Shown here in pieces: positions 54,476 to 63,000 of a stretch of 64,000 nucleotides of DNA. Positions within the stretch are counted from its first letter, which is position 1. Each line of letters begins with the position of its first letter. A program made the translations under genes and the position numbers. The stretch is taken from positions 2,666,001 to 2,730,000 of the forward strand of contig CP107211.1 in the NCBI GenBank assembly GCA_025757845.1. Direction: 5' to 3'. The notes beneath the pieces were generated by a model. The model was not told the DNA's origin. It saw nothing but the letters and a program-made list of their open reading frames with translations, and did not search any database. Source of the stretch: Oscillospiraceae bacterium (GTDB taxonomy: Bacteria > Bacillota > Clostridia > Oscillospirales > Ruminococcaceae).

Positions 54476-55888
54476 TCACCGCTGGCCGTGGTCTTTTTCT
54501 TTCTGTTGCGGCTCGGTCTGCTCCATCGCCAGGACCCGATCCACGTTATTCTTGACCGTCAGCAGCTCCCGCATGGTGGCGCGGGCCTGCCGGTACTCAC
54601 CGTAAGCCTTTTTCTTGTCCGCCAGTAGCTGGGCGTACTCGGTCTGAAGCTCCTTGATGGTGGGCAGCTTCTTCACATTCAGCTCGTTGAAGGCTTCCTT
54701 GGCGGCCTGGTGCAGCAAGATTTCCTCCTCATGCTCCTGCCGGAATTTCTTTGAATACCCGGCCTTGCGGTAGGCCACATAGGTCTCGCGGGTCTTGGCG
54801 TAGTTGACGATGTGGGTGCGCAGCACGGCAATCTCGGCCATGCGCTTCTCAGCGGCCTTGATCTGATCGGACAGCGCATTATAGCGGGCCGTCGCCTCTG
54901 CTGTTTTGGTTTCCAAATCGGCATAATCCAGCAGCCCATGTTCGGACAGGTAGTTGAGGGTCTGTGCCATCTGCTTGAGGTTGAACACCTTGGCCCAGCG
55001 GGCGTACCCGGCACCTTTTCCGGCCTGGAGTTTTGCCTGGATGTCCACCAGCAGATTGACCTTCGGCGGAGCGGCCTGCGGGACGGCTTGCTTGCGGGGC
55101 GTATGTTCTTTCTGGCCGGAGAGGACCGCCAACAGATCGTCCAGCGTGTAGCCGTCCCCCAGCCGGTCAAAGCGGACATTGTTGCCCCAGCCCTCCGCGC
55201 CGATGGAGATGTTTTTTCCGCGCCGGTGAACGGTAAAGCCTTCCTGCTCCAACAGATGCAGCAGTTCCGCCAGGCTGGCCGGTTTCTGTGCCAGTGCCCG
55301 GTCGATAGACTGGCGCAGCTGCTCCTTGTGGGAGGGCTTGGCCGCGTCGCCCAGCCACTTGTTGTAACTCTGGCCGTGCCGTTTGGGGGCCTCCACGATG
55401 GAGTAGCCGTTCTCGATGCAGATGGTGTCGCTCAGACGGTGGACGGCGCGGGTGCTGCCCCAAAAGTTGCGGAACTTGCGGTCACACTCCAGCGTGGTGG
55501 AGTTCCATATAATATGGTTGTGGACGTGAGACTTGTCGATGTGGGTGCAGACGATGAAAGCGTGCTTGCCTTTGGTAAAGCGCCGGGCCAGCTCCACGCC
55601 CAGCCGATTTGCTTCCTCCGGCGTAATCTCGCCCGGCACAAAGGACTGCCGCAGGTGGTAGGCAATCACATCATCCTTGCCGCGCACCCGGCCGGTGCGG
55701 GCAGCGTAGGTCTGCTTGTCCAGCAGGAACTGCGCGTCCGCCACGCGGCTGTCACACTGGTAGCTGGTGATGAGCCTGCCGTGGTCGGTCTTGTCTGGAT
55801 TTTTTACATAGTCGATGATGTCGCTGATGGCCTTGCCGACCGTGCGGCCCTTTCCTGCGTGCAGCGGCATGATGCGGGTGGTGGCCAT
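54476..55888 (-). CDS. MOBP-type relaxase
   Basis: 470-residue transfer nickase. The N-terminus has the relaxase/mobilisation domain, with the catalytic histidine triad in CTHIDKSHVHNHIIWNS (about 118-134) and a Tyr-containing ITSYQCDSR segment (about 40-48). The C-terminal half (from about 290) is a long charged coiled-coil-like region. GGAGGGC precedes the ATG at 55888. It should nick oriT and carry the ICE strand to the coupling protein, by family analogy with Tn1549-like elements. Confidence 0.9.
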   Translation of the reverse strand: MATTRIMPLHAGKGRTVGKAISDIIDYVKNPDKTDHGRLITSYQCDSRVADAQFLLDKQTYAARTGRVRGKDDVIAYHLRQSFVPGEITPEEANRLGVELARRFTKGKHAFIVCTHIDKSHVHNHIIWNSTTLECDRKFRNFWGSTRAVHRLSDTICIENGYSIVEAPKRHGQSYNKWLGDAAKPSHKEQLRQSIDRALAQKPASLAELLHLLEQEGFTVHRRGKNISIGAEGWGNNVRFDRLGDGYTLDDLLAVLSGQKEHTPRKQAVPQAAPPKVNLLVDIQAKLQAGKGAGYARWAKVFNLKQMAQTLNYLSEHGLLDYADLETKTAEATARYNALSDQIKAAEKRMAEIAVLRTHIVNYAKTRETYVAYRKAGYSKKFRQEHEEEILLHQAAKEAFNELNVKKLPTIKELQTEYAQLLADKKKAYGEYRQARATMRELLTVKNNVDRVLAMEQTEPQQKEKDHGQR

Positions 55889-55945
55889 GTGGGTGCCCTC
55901 CTTCCTCAAAAAATAAGCGGCCTGTTCATCACAGACCGCATCGGT

Positions 55946-56296
55946 TTACTCTATATCAGTTTCCTCGTCCATATAATAGTCGAAATCTTTCTCAAAGTCA
56001 TCCTCTGTTTCGCCCGGCTCGATCCTGGACGGGAACCGCATTTCATATTGTTCCGTCGCCAAGGCTCGCACGGCGTCCCGCCTGTCTTTCATACGCTTCT
56101 TCAGCCACGAAATCTGTTCCTTGGATAATCGCCAGGGAAGATTGACAAGCCGGGTAAGCGTCATTTCTTCTGCCTGCTTTTCTGGCGGGAGCGCAGCACA
56201 GGTTTTACAGATATGCGCGGCATGGCCTTTGCCGGAAAACTTTTCGTTTGCCTTGTACTCTCCACAGACCTTGCAGTAGTGTCCACGCTTTTTCAT
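55946..56296 (-). CDS. small zinc-ribbon protein overlapping abiEii
   Basis: 116 residues. Two CxxC pairs near the N-terminus (CKVCGEY at about 8-14 and HICKTC at about 29-34) suggest a zinc ribbon. The helical, basic middle (LSKEQISWLKKRMKDRRDAVRAL) is followed by a strongly acidic C-terminus (EPGETEDDFEKDFDYYMDEETDIE). Its ATG at 56296 overlaps the abiEii stop by four bases, so it should be co-translated with the toxin-antitoxin pair. No known function. Confidence 0.7.
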   Translation of the reverse strand: MKKRGHYCKVCGEYKANEKFSGKGHAAHICKTCAALPPEKQAEEMTLTRLVNLPWRLSKEQISWLKKRMKDRRDAVRALATEQYEMRFPSRIEPGETEDDFEKDFDYYMDEETDIE

Positions 56297-57141
56297 ACCG
56301 CGTCCTCGCAACGAGCGAATAGCTGCCGCACCGCAGCCATGACTGTACTCCAGCTGAGGTCGGCCGCATAGGAAAACTTCTTTTGGTAGGCTGTCCACAG
56401 GCCCTGCATAACCGGGCTGTGTTCCACTTCGTCAAAGACTTCAGCGGCCCCGGCCAGATGGCGCTCAGTGCCGCGCTTGTGGGCTGTCGCCAGCAGCGCA
56501 TCATGGAGAATGTGTGGGTCCAGAGTGTTGCCATAAAGCTGTTGCAGAATGGCGATGTCGTAAAAATCTCTCATGCGGGTGTTGGTCGTAGTCCGGGTGA
56601 TAATGGTTTCCAGCTTTTCGGCCAGCACGGTCTCCAGGTTATAGGCCCAAACGTCGATGGAACGGTCCTCCAGCATGAGCTTGAAACTGTACCGTACCTC
56701 TTTGGGGGTGATGGCATCGCCGGTGGAAATGTCGATTTTCAGCGGCGTGCGCACCCCGTCAAAAAGCGTGGTCATTGTGACCCGGATACCAGGATATTCT
56801 GCTTCATCCATGATCTCGGAAATGCTTTTCACCTGGAAGGTAACGCCGTCATCAATGGGAACTGCGATGATCTCGGCCATCATGTTCTCCACAGCCTCCA
56901 CGTTGACGTTGGCACCTTTGACCGTCGCGTCCAGGTCCATTGTGGAGCGGGCATCCAGACCGACCATCGCGGCCACCAGCATCCCGCCTTTGAGGATAAA
57001 TTTGTCCCGGTAAGACGAGAGAGAAATGCGTTCCAGAAAACGCTCCATCATATAGTTACGCATTAAAATCTGCGCATCCGCAGCATTTTTCTTTGACAAA
57101 TTGCGGATCAAGTCTTTCAGCTGTCTGGCTGTCTTTATCAT
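56293..57141 (-). CDS. abiEii: AbiEii toxin, nucleotidyltransferase type
   Basis: 282 residues of the AbiEii/DUF1814 family, the toxin of type IV toxin-antitoxin systems that also abort phage infection. Motif I appears as FILKGGMLVAAMVGL then RSTMDLDATV (the GS-x-DxD nucleotidyltransferase signature, about 48-73). LKIDISTGD (about 134-142) and VLAEKLETIITR (about 170-181) match the later motifs. It overlaps abiEi by four bases. Confidence 0.9.
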   Translation of the reverse strand: MIKTARQLKDLIRNLSKKNAADAQILMRNYMMERFLERISLSSYRDKFILKGGMLVAAMVGLDARSTMDLDATVKGANVNVEAVENMMAEIIAVPIDDGVTFQVKSISEIMDEAEYPGIRVTMTTLFDGVRTPLKIDISTGDAITPKEVRYSFKLMLEDRSIDVWAYNLETVLAEKLETIITRTTTNTRMRDFYDIAILQQLYGNTLDPHILHDALLATAHKRGTERHLAGAAEVFDEVEHSPVMQGLWTAYQKKFSYAADLSWSTVMAAVRQLFARCEDAV

Positions 57142-57731
57142 AGCAGTACCTCCAAATACTGGCGTAAAATTCTCTCGACCCGGAACAGCTTGGCATAGCG
57201 CACCAGCGTCCGCAGGTCCTTGTCGCTGCGCCGGGCATACGCTTTCAGCGCCCCTTGGAATGTCTGCATCTCGATGCGGCTCCGGCTGCGCAGCACATCG
57301 CAGATTGTCCGTTCCATATCATAGACCGGCACATCGTGACCGAAAGGGGTTTGTGCGGTTGTCAAGCCGACCTCGTGCAGCTCCGCCTTAACGGTAAAGA
57401 CCTGAACGCCCTCATCTTTAAGCCGGGTGGGATTGTACCCCGTCTTGACCGTGACAGAATAGGCCAGCGGCTCCCGGTCGGTCAGGTCATGGAAAAACAG
57501 CGCCGTTTCATGGGAAAAAACCGCCTGCGGGCAGCGAAGATGCAGCAGATACATAGCGTCTACCCAGGCGTCCTTGGAAAGATAAATCCCATGCGCCGCC
57601 TGTTCCAGCCCACGAGACTGTACGAATTGATAAAAAACAGGTTTTGAGATCCCAGCCGCCAAGACCTGCCCGGTGCGCAGCATCCCATCCTGGCGTTCCA
57701 TCAGCTGGTCCAGTTGTTGAAATTGGCTCAC
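57138..57731 (-). CDS. abiEi: AbiEi antitoxin / transcriptional autoregulator
   Basis: 197 residues. The N-terminal winged helix (LDQLMERQDGMLRTGQVLAAGISKPVFYQFVQSRGLEQAAHGIYLS) is followed by the conserved C-terminal AbiEi domain with VYDMERTICDVLRSRSRIE. I start at GTG 57731, 8 bases after AAGGAAGG; GTG 57740 would place the ribosome site too close. AbiEi proteins bind inverted repeats in their own promoter, and such a repeat is present at 57751-57776. Confidence 0.9.
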   Translation of the reverse strand: MSQFQQLDQLMERQDGMLRTGQVLAAGISKPVFYQFVQSRGLEQAAHGIYLSKDAWVDAMYLLHLRCPQAVFSHETALFFHDLTDREPLAYSVTVKTGYNPTRLKDEGVQVFTVKAELHEVGLTTAQTPFGHDVPVYDMERTICDVLRSRSRIEMQTFQGALKAYARRSDKDLRTLVRYAKLFRVERILRQYLEVLL

Positions 57732-57750
57732 GTTCTTCACCTTCCTTTCA

Positions 57751-57786
57751 TGCTAATATTATATGAGAAATTAGCACAAAAGTAAA
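57751..57786 (-). promoter_or_regulatory. abiE promoter and palindromic operator
   Basis: Minus-strand -35 TTTACT (57786-57781), 17-base spacer and -10 TATAAT (57763-57758). The inverted repeat TGCTAAT...ATTAGCA (57776-57751) straddles the -10, as expected for AbiEi autorepression. Confidence 0.7.
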
Positions 57787-57833
57787 GTCGAAAATTGCCG
57801 GGCACTCACTCCCGGCAATTCTGTGTTTTCTAT

Positions 57834-58145
57834 TTAGCCATACACTGCATCCTGGATCATGTACCGCAGGTCCTGCACCTTGCCAAGTAACCAGGCAGCG
57901 GCCATTGGCAGGCCCAGCGGGCTGACCAGGAAGGCGATCACCAGCAGGATAATGCCATTTTGCGGCGAGTAGGTCACAAGCACTGCGATTCCCAGTAGCG
58001 CCACCAGGGTGGAGGCCAGACCGAAGATAAAGCTGGACACATACAGCAGCCCGAAGCATACCCAGGTGAACAAGGCCAGCGCCAGCACTACCGGCGCAGC
58101 GATAATTTTCATCATCAATCTCAAGATAAACAGTAACGCTCTCAT
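57834..58145 (-). CDS. CD1845-family membrane protein
   Basis: 103 residues with three hydrophobic segments. The C-terminal pattern NGIILLVIAFLVSPLGLPMAAAWLLGKVQDLRYMIQD is characteristic of CD1845 proteins found in Tn1549-like conjugative transposons. Function is unknown, presumably transfer-related. Its ATG overlaps the preceding gene by four bases. Confidence 0.85.
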   Translation of the reverse strand: MRALLFILRLMMKIIAAPVVLALALFTWVCFGLLYVSSFIFGLASTLVALLGIAVLVTYSPQNGIILLVIAFLVSPLGLPMAAAWLLGKVQDLRYMIQDAVYG

Positions 58146-58447
58146 TTCTGCGCCCCCTTCCGCCAGTCCAGGTATGACTGGCACAGTTCTTCCACAGCTT
58201 TTTCATCGGCCTCTGTAACCTCCCGGCGGCCTTTCGTCCGGCGAAGCAATTCAAAGTCCTGGTAATCCGTGAGCAGCAGATCAAACAGTTCCTCCGGGGT
58301 CCGGCAGAGGATACCGTCCACGCAGTAGCGGGAATCCTTGTTCCAGGTCAATCGTACATAGCCGCGCCTGCATGGGAGGACTTCTTCCTCCAGGTCTTGC
58401 CGCAGGTAATCCCGGAACACCGTCAAAACATTTTCAAACGTCAGCAT
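58142..58447 (-). CDS. conserved ICE hypothetical protein
   Basis: 101 residues, soluble and acidic: MLTFENVLTVFRDYLRQDLEEEVLPCRRGY... with a helical C-terminus (DEKAVEELCQSYLDWRKG). It resembles the small protein that commonly precedes CD1845 in Tn1549-like elements, by position and by recollection only. It is translationally coupled to the CD1845 gene. Confidence 0.65.
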   Translation of the reverse strand: MLTFENVLTVFRDYLRQDLEEEVLPCRRGYVRLTWNKDSRYCVDGILCRTPEELFDLLLTDYQDFELLRRTKGRREVTEADEKAVEELCQSYLDWRKGAQK

Positions 58448-58515
58448 CAGCCATCACCTCGTTTCTGCCTCCATTATCCTCGATGCCATACAAAACTGCA
58501 ACGATACGGGCAAAG

Positions 58516-58565
58516 AAAAAAGAGGGAGGCTCAGCGCAGCAGCCTGCACGCGCCGGACCTCCCTC
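58516..58565 (-). terminator. terminator after mobC
   Basis: On the minus strand, GAGGGAGG pairs with CCTCCCTC around a 28-base loop, followed by TTTTTT. Confidence 0.6.
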
Positions 58566-58569
58566 TCAG

Positions 58570-58587
58570 CAGGGGCGTATGCCCCTG
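58570..58587. repeat. perfect palindrome at the mobC 3' end
   Basis: CAGGGGC-GTAT-GCCCCTG, directly abutting the mobC stop codon. It is either part of the terminator or a candidate oriT hairpin. Confidence 0.45.
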
Positions 58588-58932
58588 TCACGCCAGCTTT
58601 GCCAGTTGGGTCAATACCTGATGCACCCCATCCCACAAAGCCTCCTGCCGCCGGGATATATCCTCCAAGTCGGCGTCATAAATACGCCCGGTCTCATGCA
58701 CGCGGCGGGTCAGCTGATTGAGGTTGTTGCTGGAATAGCGCATCAGGGAGACCAGATCTTTCAGCTCCGGCAGTTCCAGGCGCACCACATACCCGTCCAG
58801 GGCCATCTTGCGCAGATAGGCTTCCCGGTTCTTTGTCCCCAGCTGGGCCATCTTCTGCTCGATCAGCGCCAGCTCCTCCGGCGAAACCCGGAAGTTCAGC
58901 TGTACCTCCCGCTTGCGCTTGGGGGCGCTCAC
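58588..58932 (-). CDS. mobC: MobC relaxosome accessory protein
   Basis: 114 residues. The N-terminal segment VQLNFRVSPEELALIEQKMAQLG (about 10-32) is a ribbon-helix-helix-like DNA-binding region. The C-terminal MobC motif LKDLVSLMRYSSNNLNQLTRRVHETG (about 58-83) is clear. It assists the relaxase at oriT. Its ATG overlaps the preceding gene's stop by four bases. Confidence 0.88.
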   Translation of the reverse strand: MSAPKRKREVQLNFRVSPEELALIEQKMAQLGTKNREAYLRKMALDGYVVRLELPELKDLVSLMRYSSNNLNQLTRRVHETGRIYDADLEDISRRQEALWDGVHQVLTQLAKLA

Positions 58933-60005
58933 CTCTCCGGCTCCTGCTTTTTGCGGGCAGGCGCTTTTTTCTCGCCTTTTTCAGCAGCGCGAGGCTCCTG
59001 CTTCAGCTGGCGGCGGACCGAGGGGCGGCGCTGGCGCAGCTCCTTGCTGCGGTCCTCTTTGGCCAGGATCGTGACATAGGTGCCGGGCCGGTCCACTATC
59101 CCGGTGATCGCCAGGCTGCGGAACGGCAGCAGCGCCATCAGCTGGTCGTGGGCCTGGGTGCCTGCGCGGGCCAGAAAGTCCGGCGACACGCGGGCCATGT
59201 AGTGGGTGCCGTGGGGACTGTTGGGGGTATCCGGCGCACGAAGCTCCTGCAACAGCCGGGCTGCCTCGGCGTGGATTTCCTCCGGCGTCAGCGGCTGGAG
59301 CCGCAGATACTCCTGCCGTGCCTGGCTCAAGAACAGATCGACTAGGCCGGGGTGGCTGTCCACCGCAAAGTCCAGGTTGCGTTCGCCGCCAAAGCCGTCC
59401 GGGTTGGGCGGGATGTCCACGGTCCTGGCCCACGTCTTGTTGGCCGGGCTGAACCGTCCGTCCCAATCTTTCTGCTGAACGGTGTTCGCCAGCACATAGA
59501 GAGTGCGGGTGTAGCCGAACTGCTCAATCACCTGGGGCACGGCGTCTTTGCCCAGCCGGTTGTCCCGGTAGTTGTCGGCAATCGCCGCCTCGATGGCCTC
59601 CTTGCAGGCGATGTTGGCGCGGCGGGACGCCCGATACAAATCCAGGTCGCCCTGCTCACGGGCATAGGCGGCGTCGTGCCGGTAGAGCGGCAGTTCCCGC
59701 TGGGCATCCAGCGCCGCCTCGGCCCGCTGCTCGATGCTGTCCCGCACCATATCCATGTAGGAAGTCTCCCGGTCGGCAAACTCCTTGTAGACATCCGCCA
59801 GCGGGGACGGGGACGCCAGCAGTGCGGCGGCTCGGCTTTGGGGCAGATCCAGTTCCTCCATTGCCATCAAAATGTCCTCCCGGACCGTGTACTCGTAGGT
59901 ATGCTTTAGAATTTCCTCCGGCGGCTGGCTTTTCAGCCAGTCGCGGAATTTATCCTGCTCGGCGGCCATCTTCTCATAGAGAGCCGTATTTTTATCTGCG
60001 TTCAT
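58929..60005 (-). CDS. DUF3849/YodL-like ICE protein
   Basis: 358 residues, mostly helical and charged (LYEKMAAEQDKFRDWLKSQPPEEILKHTYEYTVREDILMAME...). The first half resembles the DUF3848/DUF3849 modules found next to the large helicase in Tn1549-like elements. The tail (about 310-358) is Lys/Arg-rich and probably disordered. The ATG is one base after the helicase stop. Role unknown. Confidence 0.65.
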   Translation of the reverse strand: MNADKNTALYEKMAAEQDKFRDWLKSQPPEEILKHTYEYTVREDILMAMEELDLPQSRAAALLASPSPLADVYKEFADRETSYMDMVRDSIEQRAEAALDAQRELPLYRHDAAYAREQGDLDLYRASRRANIACKEAIEAAIADNYRDNRLGKDAVPQVIEQFGYTRTLYVLANTVQQKDWDGRFSPANKTWARTVDIPPNPDGFGGERNLDFAVDSHPGLVDLFLSQARQEYLRLQPLTPEEIHAEAARLLQELRAPDTPNSPHGTHYMARVSPDFLARAGTQAHDQLMALLPFRSLAITGIVDRPGTYVTILAKEDRSKELRQRRPSVRRQLKQEPRAAEKGEKKAPARKKQEPER

Positions 60006-60006
60006 G

Positions 60007-63000
60007 TTATCGCACCTCCTGTTCGTGGTGTTTGGGTTTCTTGTCCGGGCTGCGCGGCGGCACCGGGCGTTTCAGCCCTTCCAGCACCGAGGGGCGGCTG
60101 CTCTTGGCAAGCACCGCTTCCGGCGCGGGGCGGCCCCGGCCGTCCATGTTCAGCAATACATCCAGCTCGGCCAGCCGGGCGGATTTGTCCCGCAGCTCCT
60201 GCTCCTGTGGGAAGGGCTTGCCCACCTCTGCCTTGGCGGCGGCCTGCTGCTGGTAGAGATTGTCCAGCTGGTTCTTCACCGCTTCCAGCCGCTGGGGCAT
60301 CTGACTGAGCGCATTGTCGATACGGGTTAGATTTCCACGGGGGTCTGTGCCCAGCGTCGCCCGGTGGGTCATCTGGCCTTTCAGCAGGAGCATATACTCC
60401 TGCCGGAAAGCGTCAAACGACACCGACATAGTGAAGCCCCGGTAACTGCCCACCGGCACCGGGTCGGCCCCTTTGACCTCCTTGCAGGCGTCCAGCAGCG
60501 CCGCACCGGCGTTCTCCTTGTCGGTGAGGGTGTCGCCACGGACTTCCATCCCGGCAAAGCCGTCCTCCGGGTGAGGATGAGCGGCCAGGGTCGCCATATC
60601 CGCTTCCAGCCCGGCGATAAAGCCCTTGTTTTTCTCGATCTCCTCCGGGAAGGTTTTGAGCAGCTGGTCCTCCAGGCGGTACTGCTTGCTCTGGTGGTCG
60701 GCCTTCATCAGCTTTAACCGCGCCACGTCCACATCCAGGTCCATGCGTTCCTTGATGCGCGGGTCCCCGGCGCACAGCGCCTTGATCTCGGCAAAGGACA
60801 GCGCGGTTTCGTCCACATCGTCGCAGCTTCGCACCGGCGATTTGGAGGTCATAATCTGGCTGATGAATTTCTGTTTGTTTTCCACCGTCTGCCAGAGGTA
60901 GGCGTCAAACGTCCCCTCAGTGACATAGCGGTACACATGGACAGTCTCGTTCTGGTTGCCTTGGCGCTCAATGCGGCCCTTTCGCTGGGCCAGGTCGCCG
61001 GGCCGCCACGGGCAGTCCAGGTCATGCAGCGCCACCAGGCGATCCTGCACGTTGGTGCCTGCACCCATCTTGGCCGTGCTGCCCAGCAGGACGCGCACCT
61101 GGCCGGTGCGGACCTTGGAGAACAGCTCCTTTTTGCGCACCTCGGTGTTGGCCTCATGGATAAAGGCAATCTGCTCGGCGGGCACACCTTTAGCGATGAG
61201 CTTCTGCCGGATGTCCTCGTAGACCGTAAAGGCCGGTTCCGGCTCGTCCAGCGGCACCGCGTCCTCCAAAGCGTGGAGGGTCGGGTTGTCCAGCGCCTTC
61301 GCTACCTTTTTGGCAGGCCGGGCCTGGGGCGTGGAGATGTCGCAGAACACCAGCTGGGTCAGCTTGTCGGCCTCGCCGTCCCGCCAAATCTGCATGATAT
61401 TGTCCACGCATTGATTGACCTTGGTGCCCGGCTCATCCGGCAGCAGCTGGTTGATGATCCGTTGGTCCAGCCCCAGCTTGCGCCCGTCGCTGGTGATCTT
61501 GAGCATATTGTCCTGGGACGGGTCCACCGTGCCGCTGTGTACCAGGGAAGCGCGTTCCGAGAGCGCCTTCACCATTTCCTGCTGCTGTTCGGTGGGCTGG
61601 GCCACGATGTTGTGATATTCTACCTCCGGGGTGGGAAGATGGAGCTGGTCGGCGGTCTTGATGTCTGCCACCTCTTTGAACAGGTTCATCAGCTCCGGCA
61701 GGTTGAAGAACTTGGAGAAGCGGGTCCGCGCCCGGTAGCCGGTCCCTTCCGGGGCAAGCTCCAAAGCGGTCACTGTCTCCCCGAAGCGGCTGGCCCAGCA
61801 GTCAAAGTGCGCCATGCCCAGCTCTTGCAGCCGGTCATATTGGAGATACCGCTGCATGGTGTAAAGCTCGGTCATGCTGTTGGAAACCGGCGTGCCGGTG
61901 GCAAAAACTACACCGCGCCCGCCTGTGATTTCATCCATGTACCGGCACTTGGCAAACATATCGCTGGATTTCTGCGCGTCCGTAGTGGAAAGGCCCGCCA
62001 CATTCCGCATTTTTGTATAGAGGAACAGGTTTTTATAATTGTGCGCCTCGTCCACAAAGAGCCGGTCCACGCCCAGCTGTTCAAACGTCACCACATCGTC
62101 CTTGCGGTCCTCGGCTTGCAGCTTTTCCAGCCGCGCCTCCAAAGACTTTTTCGTGCGTTCCAGCTGCTTGACGGTGAACCGTTCCCCGCCGCTGGCCTCC
62201 ACCTCGGCGATACCCTCGGTGATTTCCCAAATCTGCTCATGCAGCAGCCGCTCCTGGCGTTCCTTGCTGATGGGGATTTTCTCGAACTGGGAGTGACCCA
62301 TGATGATGGCGTCGTAGTCGCCGGTGGCAATACGGGCACAGAACTTCTTGCGGTTGTGCTTCTCGAAGTCCTTTTTGGTTGTCACCAGGATGTTCGCGGA
62401 CGGGTACAGACGCAGGAACTCCGAAGCCCACTGTTCGGTCAGGTGGTTGGGCACCACGAATAAGCTCTTTTGGCACAGCCCCAGCCGCTTGGCCTCCATC
62501 GCGGCCCCTACCATTTCAAACGTCTTGCCCGCGCCCACCTCATGGGCCAACAGCGTGTTGCCGCCGTACAGCACATGGGCGATGGCGTTTTTCTGGTGTT
62601 CCCGCAGGGTGATGGCCGGGTTCATGCCGCCAAAAACAATGTGGCTGCCATCATATTCGCGGGGGCGGGTGGCGTTCATTTCCTCATTGTACTGGCGCAC
62701 CAGCGCCTGCCGACGTTCCGGGTCGCGCCAAATCCAGTCGCGGAAAGCATCCCGGATGGCCTGCTGCTTTTGGGCGGCCAGGGTGGTTTCCTTGGCGTTC
62801 AGCACCCGGCGTTCCTTGCCGTCCGCGTCCTCCACGGTGTCGTAGATACGCACATCCCGCAGATTGAGGGAATCTTCGAGGATTTTATAGGCGTTGGCGC
62901 GGCTGGTCCCGTAGGTCGAATAGGCGGCCACGTTGTTTTGCCCCACGACATTTTTGCCGGAGATCTGCCATTCCGCCGTAAAGGGGGTGTAGTGGACTTC

